A stretch of 21,077 bases of DNA from Syntrophorhabdaceae bacterium PtaU1.Bin034 (GCA_002067405.1 MVRP01000060.1:1-21077), one strand, 5' to 3'. Shown: positions 1-5,619, counted from the first letter of the stretch. A program made the numbers and translations. Notes: generated from the sequence alone by a model not told the origin.

Positions 1-1
1 A

Positions 2-60
2 CCATCGTTTCGTTACACGCCGTTGTGTATCTGTGCGGAGTCGGTTCTCGAATTACAAGT
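2..60 (-). promoter_or_regulatory. Partial ANTAR-target leader RNA downstream of glnK, cut by the window edge
   Basis: Read on the minus strand, a hairpin at 14-29 has a 5-bp stem (TACAC/GTGTA) closing the hexaloop AACGGC, with A at loop position 1 and G at position 4. This is the pattern bound by ANTAR antiterminators. It is flanked by two boxes also found in the leader before the porin gene: ACTTGTAAT (52-60) and GAAACGATGG (2-11). The expected second hairpin, terminator and regulated gene lie beyond position 1. Reading it as a leader for the next gene after glnK is inference from the matching organisation at 3258-3320. Confidence 0.55.
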
Positions 61-123
61 CAAAAAGAGGCATTTATGGTAACCGGTTCTTGAGGAAAGC
101 AGGGAAACACCCAATAGGCAATT

Positions 124-156
124 CGGGGGACGTCCTTCTTTCTGAAGACGCCCCCG
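124..156 (-). other. Stable GC hairpin just after glnK
   Basis: A stem of a G5/C5 base plus CGTC/GACG and TTC/GAA segments, with two single-base bulges, lies about 35 nt after the glnK stop. No T-run follows on either strand, so it is not a canonical intrinsic terminator. It could stabilise the amtB-glnK message or act as a weak terminator ahead of the leader at 2-60. Confidence 0.4.
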
Positions 157-189
157 ATCAGACGCTAAGTCTTACAGAACGAGTCGTGC

Positions 190-528
190 CTACAGTGCAA
201 TTTCCCCTTCTTCGCCGGTCCGGATTCGGATGACTTCGTCCACCGTCGAGATAAACATCTTTCCGTCGCCGATCTCACCGGTCCGGGCGTTTTCGATAAT
301 GGTTTTTTTGATGATTCCCAATTCGCTGTCCTTGACCACCACTTCCAATTTGATTTTCGGTATCAGATCCACCTTATATTTCTCGCCCCGCCATTGCTGC
401 ACCACTCCTTTTTGCTTGCCATGGCCTGAAATCTCGGAAATCATCAGGCCGGAATACCCGACCTTCTCCAAAGCACGCCGTACATCATCCAACTTTTCCG
501 GGCGGATTATGGCAGTAATCTTTTTCAT
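190..528 (-). CDS. glnK: PII nitrogen signal-transduction protein GlnK
   Basis: The 112-residue protein has full PII length. It starts MKKITAIIRP, the usual first beta-strand, and carries the T-loop with Tyr51 (RGEKY, residues 47-51), the residue uridylylated in many PII proteins. It continues with VDLIPK and the B-loop region TGEIGDGKMFI. PII trimers bind ATP/ADP and 2-oxoglutarate and plug the AmtB trimer to stop ammonium uptake. The start ATG follows the amtB TAA directly (TAAATG) with a GAGG ribosome-binding site inside the end of amtB, so the two are translationally coupled. Linkage to amt is why GlnK is preferred over GlnB. The organism could uridylylate Tyr51, but no glnD lies in this window. 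Confidence 0.96.
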   Translation of the reverse strand: MKKITAIIRPEKLDDVRRALEKVGYSGLMISEISGHGKQKGVVQQWRGEKYKVDLIPKIKLEVVVKDSELGIIKKTIIENARTGEIGDGKMFISTVDEVIRIRTGEEGEIAL

Positions 529-1905
529 TTATTTCGCCTCCAATACTAAAGATTTCTCTCTCGCCCTCGACGTCGCCAGAGCGGCAGTGGCGTCCGCCAC
601 GTAAGAGTATGCCGGTTTTCTGGTAAGGAATTCCGGGTAAGCGCTATTGCCATGTTCGCCAATGTCCAGACCTTCGATTTCTTCCTGGAGCGAAACCCGC
701 AAACCTATGGTTGCTTTAATTAATATCCAGGCGACTAAAGCAACAACGAAGACGAATACGCCAGAGGCGACTACTCCCGCAAATTGGGCACCCAGTAATT
801 TCAGGCCGCCGCCAAAGAACAATCCGTTGCCCGTGGCTACTCCGGTGAGGGAATCCTGGGCAAATAAGCCGACTGCCAATGTTCCGAAAACTCCGTTAAC
901 CAGGTGCACAGACAAGGCACCGACCGGGTCGTCAATTTTCGCCCGATCGAAGAAGATAACGGACAGCACAACGAGTATGCCTGCAATTGCGCCAATAATC
1001 AGCGAACTGCCTAAGTTTACAAAGGCGCATGGGGCTGTAATCGCCACCAGACCCGCCAAACAACCGTTGAGTGTCATGCCAAGGTCAGGTTTGCCTAATA
1101 TAATCCAAGCTATGACAGTAGAACTCAGGGCTGCGGCTATGGCTGCGGTGTTGGTGGTCATCACGATATGAGAGATTGCCTTGGGATCGGCGGCCATGGT
1201 TGAGCCGGGATTAAACCCGAACCAGCCGAGCCAGAGCACGAAGACACCGATCGTGGCAATACTCAGGTTATGGCCGGGTATGGGATTGATCTTTCCGTCG
1301 CTGGTGTATTTTCCAAAACGGGGTCCGAGAACCAGAACGCCCGCAAGGGCTGCCCAACCACCAACGGAATGAACCACGGTCGAGCCGGCAAAATCGAACA
1401 TGCCGAGTTTCGACAACCAGCCGCCACCCCATATCCAATGGCCAACAACGGGATAAATAAAGATCGCCATGGCAAAGGAGAAGACGATGAATGATTTGTA
1501 CTTGATCCGTTCGGCTACTGCGCCCGAAACAATGGTTGCCGCGGTCCCGCAGAACACCAGCTGGAAGAAGAACTTGGCAAGCAAGGGCACGCCGGTCCAA
1601 TTTATCGCAGAATATACGCCTTTATAGGCGTCTCCCGTTGCCGGCGAATTATCTGCACCCGACAGGAAAAACAGCCCTTTCAACCCGATAAACGGACTGC
1701 CGTCCCCGAACATCAAGCCCCACCCCAACACAAGAAATCCGAGAGATGAAACGGCAAACACGATGAAGTTCTTTGAGAGAATATTGACGCAGTTTTTGGC
1801 GCGGTTGAAACCGGACTCCACCATCGCAAAACCAAGATTCATGAAAAAAACCAACATGGCCGTTACCAATACCCATAAGGTATCCAGAACGATTTTTGAA
1901 TCCAT
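529..1905 (-). CDS. amtB: Ammonium transporter Amt/AmtB
   Basis: The 458-residue protein is an Amt/Rh-family channel with about eleven hydrophobic segments. The conserved twin histidines of the pore are visible: His179 (STVVHSVGGW) and His334 (SVHLVNGVFGTLAVG). The family signature DFAGSTVVH and the motif around AERIKYKSF are present. It conducts ammonium or ammonia across the inner membrane and is gated by the GlnK encoded next to it. The ATG at 1905 has a good GGAGG site 11-15 nt upstream. There is no ANTAR-type hairpin pair and no terminator with a T-run directly before this gene. It may be read through from the porin transcript or from a promoter I could not identify. The sequence before it is visibly AT-rich. 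Confidence 0.96.
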   Translation of the reverse strand: MDSKIVLDTLWVLVTAMLVFFMNLGFAMVESGFNRAKNCVNILSKNFIVFAVSSLGFLVLGWGLMFGDGSPFIGLKGLFFLSGADNSPATGDAYKGVYSAINWTGVPLLAKFFFQLVFCGTAATIVSGAVAERIKYKSFIVFSFAMAIFIYPVVGHWIWGGGWLSKLGMFDFAGSTVVHSVGGWAALAGVLVLGPRFGKYTSDGKINPIPGHNLSIATIGVFVLWLGWFGFNPGSTMAADPKAISHIVMTTNTAAIAAALSSTVIAWIILGKPDLGMTLNGCLAGLVAITAPCAFVNLGSSLIIGAIAGILVVLSVIFFDRAKIDDPVGALSVHLVNGVFGTLAVGLFAQDSLTGVATGNGLFFGGGLKLLGAQFAGVVASGVFVFVVALVAWILIKATIGLRVSLQEEIEGLDIGEHGNSAYPEFLTRKPAYSYVADATAALATSRAREKSLVLEAK

Positions 1906-1974
1906 TTTCTACAGGCCTCCTTAAATTAGTTGAAAATATTATTTCGACCGGTATGTCCGTTCGGTTCTTCCATT

Positions 1975-2073
1975 TCAACCCTTCCTTCGTGGTCCGCCAG
2001 ATCCGGCGATACCATCAATCTCTTTCGTTTCAAGTCTCGAACGTTTCAAGGCGGACATTACTGTCTCCTTCAT
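1975..2073 (-). CDS. Possible 32-residue leader peptide upstream of amtB
   Basis: Between the porin and amtB there is a short minus-strand frame starting ATG at 2073 (MKETVMSALK). A second in-frame ATG at 2058 is preceded by AAGGAG at a good distance. It is highly charged and ends ...GGPRRKG. One base after its TGA a second 15-codon frame begins (1973-1926, MEEPNGHTGR), and amtB follows. The frame contains a direct repeat CTTGAAACG (2042-2050 and 2025-2033 on the plus strand). I recognise no family. The ribosome-binding site is the main support. It may instead be a gene remnant or untranslated leader. Confidence 0.3.
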   Translation of the reverse strand: MKETVMSALKRSRLETKEIDGIAGSGGPRRKG

Positions 2074-2174
2074 GTTGTCCCCGCTTTTACCCGGGGCCTG
2101 TTTCACGTTCGTTATTCAGTTACCTTGTACGTGCTTGCCTGGTCGTTGAGGCGGATGCGACTTTGCATTTTAGG

Positions 2175-2198
2175 GGGCCGGGCGACTTTGCCCGGCCC
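2175..2198 (-). terminator. GC-rich stem-loop after the porin gene
   Basis: This is a perfect 9-bp inverted repeat (GGGCCGGGC / GCCCGGCCC) with a 6-nt loop, about 45 nt after the porin stop. Downstream on the minus strand comes CCTAAAATG rather than a T-run. It is a strong hairpin but a poor intrinsic terminator, so read-through into amtB is plausible. The remaining 2061-2174 shows no clear sigma-70 or sigma-54 promoter. Confidence 0.5.
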
Positions 2199-2243
2199 TG
2201 GGAGGAGAGGGTGCCGGATGTCGGGGAGGCACCCCTCGGCTGG

Positions 2244-3134
2244 CTAGAAGTTGTAGGTTACACTTGCACCTCCGACAAAGTTCGTTCCCAAATATCCGTT
2301 CGGGTTATAAGACTGGGGGCCGCCTGGTGTGGAGAACTTCCGGCTTGCCTTGCCGGAAAGGGGAAACCAGTACTGCGCCACGGGCACGACAGAGACCTTC
2401 TTCGTCACCGGAATTGTGAAGCCGAGCTTTACCATGCCGTCATGGAACGCCGAGTATTTGGTTCCGGTACGGTCGTCGGTCGACGGCTCGTATGTTTTCC
2501 AATAATTCCCGTCTCCCCACATGTAGCCGGCGGACGCTCCCAGATCCAGCGTGACCTCTTTGTATATCTTGATGGAATGGGACAGGGAGAAGTTGAAATA
2601 GGTGCCCGGATAGCGGTCGAAATCACGATAGATCGAAAGGGTCGGCTTTCCGAAAATATCGTACGCCACGCTGCCGAAGAGTTCCTGGGTCTCGTCGGCA
2701 TATTTGGTGTTGTAGTAAATCCATCCGCCGGTCAGGCTCCATTTGTCTATTGCGTAGGTGTAGCTGAGGGTGAGGTCGGTCTCGTTGAAACTCCTCTGCT
2801 TGTCCCTGTCCGGGGTAAAATTCTGAGTGCCGTGCTCCCTGCTATCGATGTTCCCCCAAAAACTTGCGGAGAAGCCGCCGTAAGATGCGCTGAGTGCCGG
2901 CTGAACCACCACGCTGTTCCTGCTCAGCTCATATCCGCGGAATATGTACTTGTTGTACACCCCTAATGCTGCCGTCCCTGTAACACCCGGCGGGGCAACT
3001 TCATGAGCCACAGGGATCTTTTGCTGCTCCACCACATGCTGCTCCTTGTCCTTTGCCTCCTGTGCGTAGGCGGCGAAACAGAACAGCAAGCCGACAAGAA
3101 AACCAACTACCAGAAATACTCGGAAACACCTCAT
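2244..3134 (-). CDS. Outer-membrane beta-barrel porin, TorF/Gcw_chp-like
   Basis: The predicted protein has 296 residues. Residues 1-24 form a signal peptide (positive start, hydrophobic core, AYA cleavage site). The mature part begins with a charged, Gln-rich stretch, then GTAALGVYNKYIFRGYELS (about residues 53-71). That resembles the first strands of the Gcw_chp/TorF putative porin family. Alternating aromatic beta-strands follow, and the chain ends in Phe, as most BAM-assembled barrels do. The start at 3134 is chosen over an upstream in-frame start at 3200 because it has a GGAGGT site and immediately begins the signal peptide. From memory, such porins often sit beside glnK-amt, which fits a role in letting small nitrogen compounds cross the outer membrane. 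The substrate is not known from sequence. Two terminators and an ANTAR-like hairpin precede it, and no clear sigma-70 promoter lies between them and the start. Confidence 0.8.
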   Translation of the reverse strand: MRCFRVFLVVGFLVGLLFCFAAYAQEAKDKEQHVVEQQKIPVAHEVAPPGVTGTAALGVYNKYIFRGYELSRNSVVVQPALSASYGGFSASFWGNIDSREHGTQNFTPDRDKQRSFNETDLTLSYTYAIDKWSLTGGWIYYNTKYADETQELFGSVAYDIFGKPTLSIYRDFDRYPGTYFNFSLSHSIKIYKEVTLDLGASAGYMWGDGNYWKTYEPSTDDRTGTKYSAFHDGMVKLGFTIPVTKKVSVVPVAQYWFPLSGKASRKFSTPGGPQSYNPNGYLGTNFVGGASVTYNF

Positions 3135-3202
3135 ATCAACACCTCCACTAAGGTAAAAGAAAATTTGGTTCCAATCCCACTCACCTCGTGTTGACAACAA
3201 AA

Positions 3203-3243
3203 AAGGCGTCTTTCACTCCTTCTTCGGAATAGAAAGACGCCTT
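3203..3243 (-). terminator. Second intrinsic terminator in the porin leader
   Basis: A 12-bp perfect stem (AAGGCGTCTTTC / GAAAGACGCCTT) encloses a 17-nt loop and is followed on the minus strand by a run of six T. It lies about 70 nt upstream of the porin start, so it would cut transcription before the gene unless bypassed. It is only about 14 nt after another terminator (3258-3281). Confidence 0.85.
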
Positions 3244-3257
3244 AGTCCTAAATAAAA

Positions 3258-3281
3258 ATGGCGTTCTTCTCAGAACGCCAT
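3258..3281 (-). terminator. First intrinsic terminator in the porin leader (probable attenuator)
   Basis: A 10-bp perfect stem (ATGGCGTTCT / AGAACGCCAT) with the tetraloop GAGA is followed by TTTTATTT on the minus strand. Its 5' arm overlaps the candidate second ANTAR hairpin (AAC-GATGGC-GTT), so the two structures exclude each other. That is the standard antitermination layout. Confidence 0.85.
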
Positions 3282-3320
3282 CGTTTCTCTACACATCAGT
3301 GTGTGGTTACTATTACAAGT
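3278..3320 (-). promoter_or_regulatory. ANTAR-target leader RNA between the sigma gene and the porin gene
   Basis: Starting right after the sigma-gene TGA, the minus strand reads ACTTGTAAT (3312-3320). Next comes a hairpin at 3291-3304 with a 4-bp ACAC/GTGT stem and hexaloop ACTGAT (A1 and G4 present), then GAAACGATGG (3287-3278). A second hairpin AAC/GTT with loop GATGGC (G4 but G at position 1) would compete with the terminator at 3258-3281. Both boxes recur at the left edge of the window. ANTAR proteins such as EutV, NasR and AmiR bind leader RNAs of this kind and release termination. The link to this window's ANTAR protein is inference. Confidence 0.6.
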
Positions 3321-3941
3321 TCAAACGGAACGGTTTTGGTACCCTTTCGCGGAATAATTTCCGTTTGTTCCGTTGTTGTTTTTGGGCGTGCCGTTCGCTC
3401 CGTTTGTCCCGTTCGCTCCGTTGAGCTTTTCGTACCTGTCCCTGATCTTGTTACGGATCTTCACGACGCTTACATGGGAGATGCCGAGCTTTTTCCCTAT
3501 TTCTCTGGTGGTCATTCCTTCGAGGCAGAAGAAAAGGACATCTTTTTCCCTCTGGCTGATATTCTCGGTTATGGCCTCAATCTGCAGCGTGCCCTCAACC
3601 TGATCGTAAGAGGCGAGATCGTTCGCGACAAGCATCTCTTCCAGGTGAGGGGCATCCTCCTCCATAATGCTGCTCAGACTGAGAAGCGTTGCCGAATCCT
3701 GGCTCTTTCTTATGTAGTTCTTCAAGTGAAAGTAGCAACCCTGCAGCATGTAGCTGTCCGTTTTATCATCAAGGTCGCCCAGATTGAAGTGGTTCCAGAG
3801 GTGCACGAGCGCTTCCTGAAAAAGGTCCTCATCGTCCATAAAGGAAAAACGTCCGTCAAGCTTGCGCGTTATCCTTTTTAATGTGGGCGACAGTCTCTTA
3901 ACCAGGCTTTCAAAACACACGACCTTAGCCTCTGCACTCAT
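3321..3941 (-). CDS. Small sigma-70-family RNA polymerase sigma factor (region 2 plus region 4)
   Basis: The 206-residue protein contains a sigma region 2 (about residues 10-80, with DLFQEALVHLWNHF). After a linker comes a region 4 / LuxR-like helix-turn-helix (about 129-173: SQREKDVLFFCLEGMTTREIGKKLGISHVSV). There is no region 3, as in ECF-type factors. The last 32 residues are a low-complexity Asn-Gly tail (NGANGTNGANGT...) encoded by a 9-bp tandem repeat. It would direct RNA polymerase to a set of promoters that cannot be named from here. Its own leader (3976-4072) carries tandem ANTAR-type hairpins and a terminator, so its synthesis is probably controlled by antitermination. No anti-sigma factor gene is adjacent. 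The ATG start has only a distant GGAG site. The family call is firm, the regulon is unknown. Confidence 0.85.
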   Translation of the reverse strand: MSAEAKVVCFESLVKRLSPTLKRITRKLDGRFSFMDDEDLFQEALVHLWNHFNLGDLDDKTDSYMLQGCYFHLKNYIRKSQDSATLLSLSSIMEEDAPHLEEMLVANDLASYDQVEGTLQIEAITENISQREKDVLFFCLEGMTTREIGKKLGISHVSVVKIRNKIRDRYEKLNGANGTNGANGTPKNNNGTNGNYSAKGYQNRSV

Positions 3942-3975
3942 TCGCTTTCTCTGCTCCGGGGCATAAAATAAAAAA

Positions 3976-4009
3976 GGCGCCTTAACCCTCCGGTGGGATT
4001 AAGGACGCC
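3976..4009 (-). terminator. Attenuator terminator in the sigma-factor leader
   Basis: On the minus strand, 13 bp pair as GGCG/CGCC, CCTTAA/TTAAGG and CCC/GGG with two bulged T residues, followed by TTTTTTATTTTA. It lies 34 nt before the sigma gene start and about 65 nt after the predicted transcription start, so it should stop most transcripts. Its 5' arm shares the bases GTCCTT with the preceding hairpin at 4001-4018, so only one can form. The apical loop ACCGGA also has A1 and G4. Confidence 0.85.
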
Positions 4010-4072
4010 CGAGTCCTTTCAGCCTCAATAATTATTTCTTAACTTTACGGCTAAAAGACGTCGCTGTCTTTT
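4001..4072 (-). promoter_or_regulatory. Tandem-hairpin ANTAR-target leader of the sigma-factor gene
   Basis: Hairpin P1 (4053-4072) has a perfect 7-bp stem AAAAGAC/GTCTTTT around the hexaloop AGCGAC, with A1 and G4 as ANTAR targets require. It starts almost at the predicted +1. Hairpin P2 (4001-4018) has a perfect 6-bp stem AAGGAC/GTCCTT around TCGGGC, which has G4 but U at position 1. The linker contains a possible AGCC/GGCT closing stem and an AATAATTATT palindrome. P2 and the terminator at 3976-4009 are mutually exclusive. ANTAR binding would hold P1 and P2 and allow transcription into the sigma gene. Confidence 0.7.
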
Positions 4073-4080
4073 ATGTCTCT

Positions 4081-4110
4081 ATTATAATTGCAGAAAAATC
4101 CTGTTGTCAA
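4081..4110 (-). promoter_or_regulatory. Sigma-70 promoter of the sigma-factor gene
   Basis: Perfect -35 TTGACA (4105-4110) and perfect -10 TATAAT (4081-4086) are separated by 18 bp on the minus strand, placing +1 near 4074. A full-consensus promoter directly before an attenuator means control is expected at the terminator rather than at initiation. Confidence 0.85.
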
Positions 4111-4125
4111 GACCTGCTATTATTG

Positions 4126-4352
4126 GGGCTCAGCGCCCCCTCCACGAACAAAGTCCGTGGAGCCTCCCCCTCAACCTCGCTTCCGCTCGTATTGTCGCCG
4201 GGCTCAGCGCCCCCTGCTATGCTGAGGTGCGGAGGAGATAGGGAGCGGAGGAGAAAATGCTTGTTCACCGTTGCCCCTCTGCTCCTCAGCTCCTCTGCAC
4301 CCATGCCCCTCTGCACCGTTGCTTCAGCAGCGAAGTCCGTGGAGCCTCCCCC
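4126..4352. repeat. Duplicated intergenic repeat pair flanking an inserted element
   Basis: A 16-nt unit, GGGCTCAGCGCCCCCT, occurs at 4126-4141 and 4200-4215. A 20-nt unit beginning AAGTCCGTGGAGCC occurs at 4151-4170 and 4333-4352. In the first copy the two units are 9 nt apart. In the second they are 117 nt apart, with the palindromic repeat described at 4229-4329 lying between them. Local hairpins (CTCCACG/CGTGGAG; GGGGC/GCCCC) are present. No gene is apparent in 4111-4365. Confidence 0.6.
4229..4329. repeat. Copy 1 of a dispersed palindromic repeat
   Basis: It shares a 26-nt identical core (4254-4279) with 21020-21045, the 12-mer CAGCTCCTCTGC (4287-4298) with 21045-21056, and a terminal GCTTCAGCA. 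G+A-rich on the left and C+T-rich on the right, it forms an imperfect inverted repeat. Compared with the right-edge copy it has extra C/T-rich sequence on the right arm. There is no coding sequence, so it looks like a MITE or REP-like element. Confidence 0.6.
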
Positions 4353-4365
4353 TTCATCTCGCTCT

Positions 4366-5586
4366 CTAATGTCTTATATCGGACGCTACGATAATGGCCT
4401 CCGCCACCTCGCGCATACTCTTTCGGAGGTCCATGCTCTTCTTGTGGATCTTCTTATACGCCTCGTCTTCCCCGATCCCCAGTTCCTTCATCAACACGCC
4501 CTTTGCCCTCTCGACTATCTTTCTTGTCTCCAGGGCTTCCTTGGCGGAGAGTATCTCCTGGTCGAGACGCGTATTCTCGATGGCCACGGCCGCCTGATTC
4601 GCAATCGCCTGCAGTATGTCTACCTCTTCTTTCGAGAAGTTGTACTCCTTCTGGGTATAGCTGTTGATGACCCCGATCACCCTGTCCTTGATCATCATAG
4701 GGATGCCGATCATGGAGACAACCCCTTCTTTTTTTGCAACGGCCGGATACATGTAGCCCGGTTCTTTCGTCACATCGAGGACGGATATGGGCCTTTTCTC
4801 CATCACCACCTTGCCCGCAATGGATTGACCCACCTTGAGGTTGGGCTTATTGACATATTCCTGGCTCAGGCTCTGGGTGGCGGCGATCACCAGCTCCTGT
4901 TTCTTTTCGTCGAGGAGCATGATCGAGCATATCTTCGAGCCCATCACCTGGGCGGTCATCGTGACGATGAGTTGGAGTATCTCCTTCAGATAGTAGTCCG
5001 ATACGATGGTACGGCTCACTTCCGAGAGCAGGTCCAACTGCTTCGCTTTCCTGTTCACCTCGTCATAAACGATGGCGTTCTGAATTGCGCTCCCCAGATA
5101 TTTGGAAACGGTGAAGAGAAGCTTTATCTGGTCTTCAGGGTACTCATGTTCTTTCTTGTGATGCACGTTCATGACCCCGATAATAGAGTCCTTTGAAAGG
5201 ATCGGCACCGCCAGGAACGCCTCGTATTTGTCTTCCGCAAGATTGGTAAAGCTTTTGAATCTCGGGTCGTTAAATGCCTTCTGGGACAGGGCTACGGGCT
5301 TTTTCTCCTTCGCGGCCCATCCTGTTACGCCTTCTCCGAGCTTTAGCGTGATCTCTCCCGCCTCTTCGCGGTGGGTGTTGGAGGCCCTCAGGGTCAACTC
5401 GTTATTTTCTTTGCTATAGAGGTAGATGAAGCAGGAATCAGCGCCGGTTATATTGATAACCATGTCGACGATATGGGTCAGAAGATCATTCAACTCCAGA
5501 TCGCTGCTGATGTGCTGGGCGACTTGATGAAGAATTGCCAGCTCCTGCTCTTTTCGGTTCTGTCTTTGTACCGTTCTTGCAGCCAT
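4366..5586 (-). CDS. GAF-GAF-ANTAR transcription antiterminator
   Basis: The protein has 406 residues from the ATG at 5586, which follows GGAGAG; a longer in-frame extension to 5760 crosses the promoter and is rejected. It begins with a helical segment (10-30), then GAF domain 1 (about 30-170) and GAF domain 2 (about 195-335). The C-terminal ANTAR domain (about 348-403) contains ETRKIVERAKGVLMKELG, the helix that begins the RNA-binding bundle, and LRKSMREVAEAII. ANTAR domains bind paired hexaloop hairpins in leader RNAs and prevent termination. GAF domains usually sense small molecules or redox state, but the ligand here is unknown. There is no receiver domain and no histidine kinase next door, so signal input is probably direct. 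Candidate targets lie downstream at 4001-4072, 3278-3320 and 2-60. Confidence 0.9.
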   Translation of the reverse strand: MAARTVQRQNRKEQELAILHQVAQHISSDLELNDLLTHIVDMVINITGADSCFIYLYSKENNELTLRASNTHREEAGEITLKLGEGVTGWAAKEKKPVALSQKAFNDPRFKSFTNLAEDKYEAFLAVPILSKDSIIGVMNVHHKKEHEYPEDQIKLLFTVSKYLGSAIQNAIVYDEVNRKAKQLDLLSEVSRTIVSDYYLKEILQLIVTMTAQVMGSKICSIMLLDEKKQELVIAATQSLSQEYVNKPNLKVGQSIAGKVVMEKRPISVLDVTKEPGYMYPAVAKKEGVVSMIGIPMMIKDRVIGVINSYTQKEYNFSKEEVDILQAIANQAAVAIENTRLDQEILSAKEALETRKIVERAKGVLMKELGIGEDEAYKKIHKKSMDLRKSMREVAEAIIVASDIRH

Positions 5587-5619
5587 GGGCTCTCCGCGAT
5601 AGGTTTTAAAATAAAGCTT

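Noticed and set aside
124..156. Intrinsic terminator of amtB-glnK
   Set aside because: The stem is strong but neither strand has a following T-run, so it is listed only as a hairpin.
1906..2243. ANTAR target or sigma-54 promoter before amtB
   Set aside because: Hairpins present (for example CGCC/GGCG with loop GGATCT, and the 9-bp stem at 2175-2198) lack the A1/G4 pattern, and no GG-N10-GC pair with the right context was found on the minus strand.
1896..2966. Long plus-strand open frame opposite the porin gene and the amtB leader
   Set aside because: It is antisense to a porin with signal peptide and terminal Phe, has no recognisable domain, and its composition is the mirror of the porin codons.
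3191..3196. Plus-strand TTGACA next to the terminator at 3203
   Set aside because: No -10 element at 16-18 bp and no plus-strand gene downstream.
3361..3430. Short tandem repeats resembling a CRISPR or microsatellite locus
   Set aside because: The repeats are 9-bp, in frame and encode the Asn-Gly tail of the sigma factor. There are no unique spacers.
4123..5196. Long plus-strand open frame opposite the ANTAR gene
   Set aside because: It starts in repeats and runs antisense to clear GAF and ANTAR domains. No domain or ribosome-binding site supports it.
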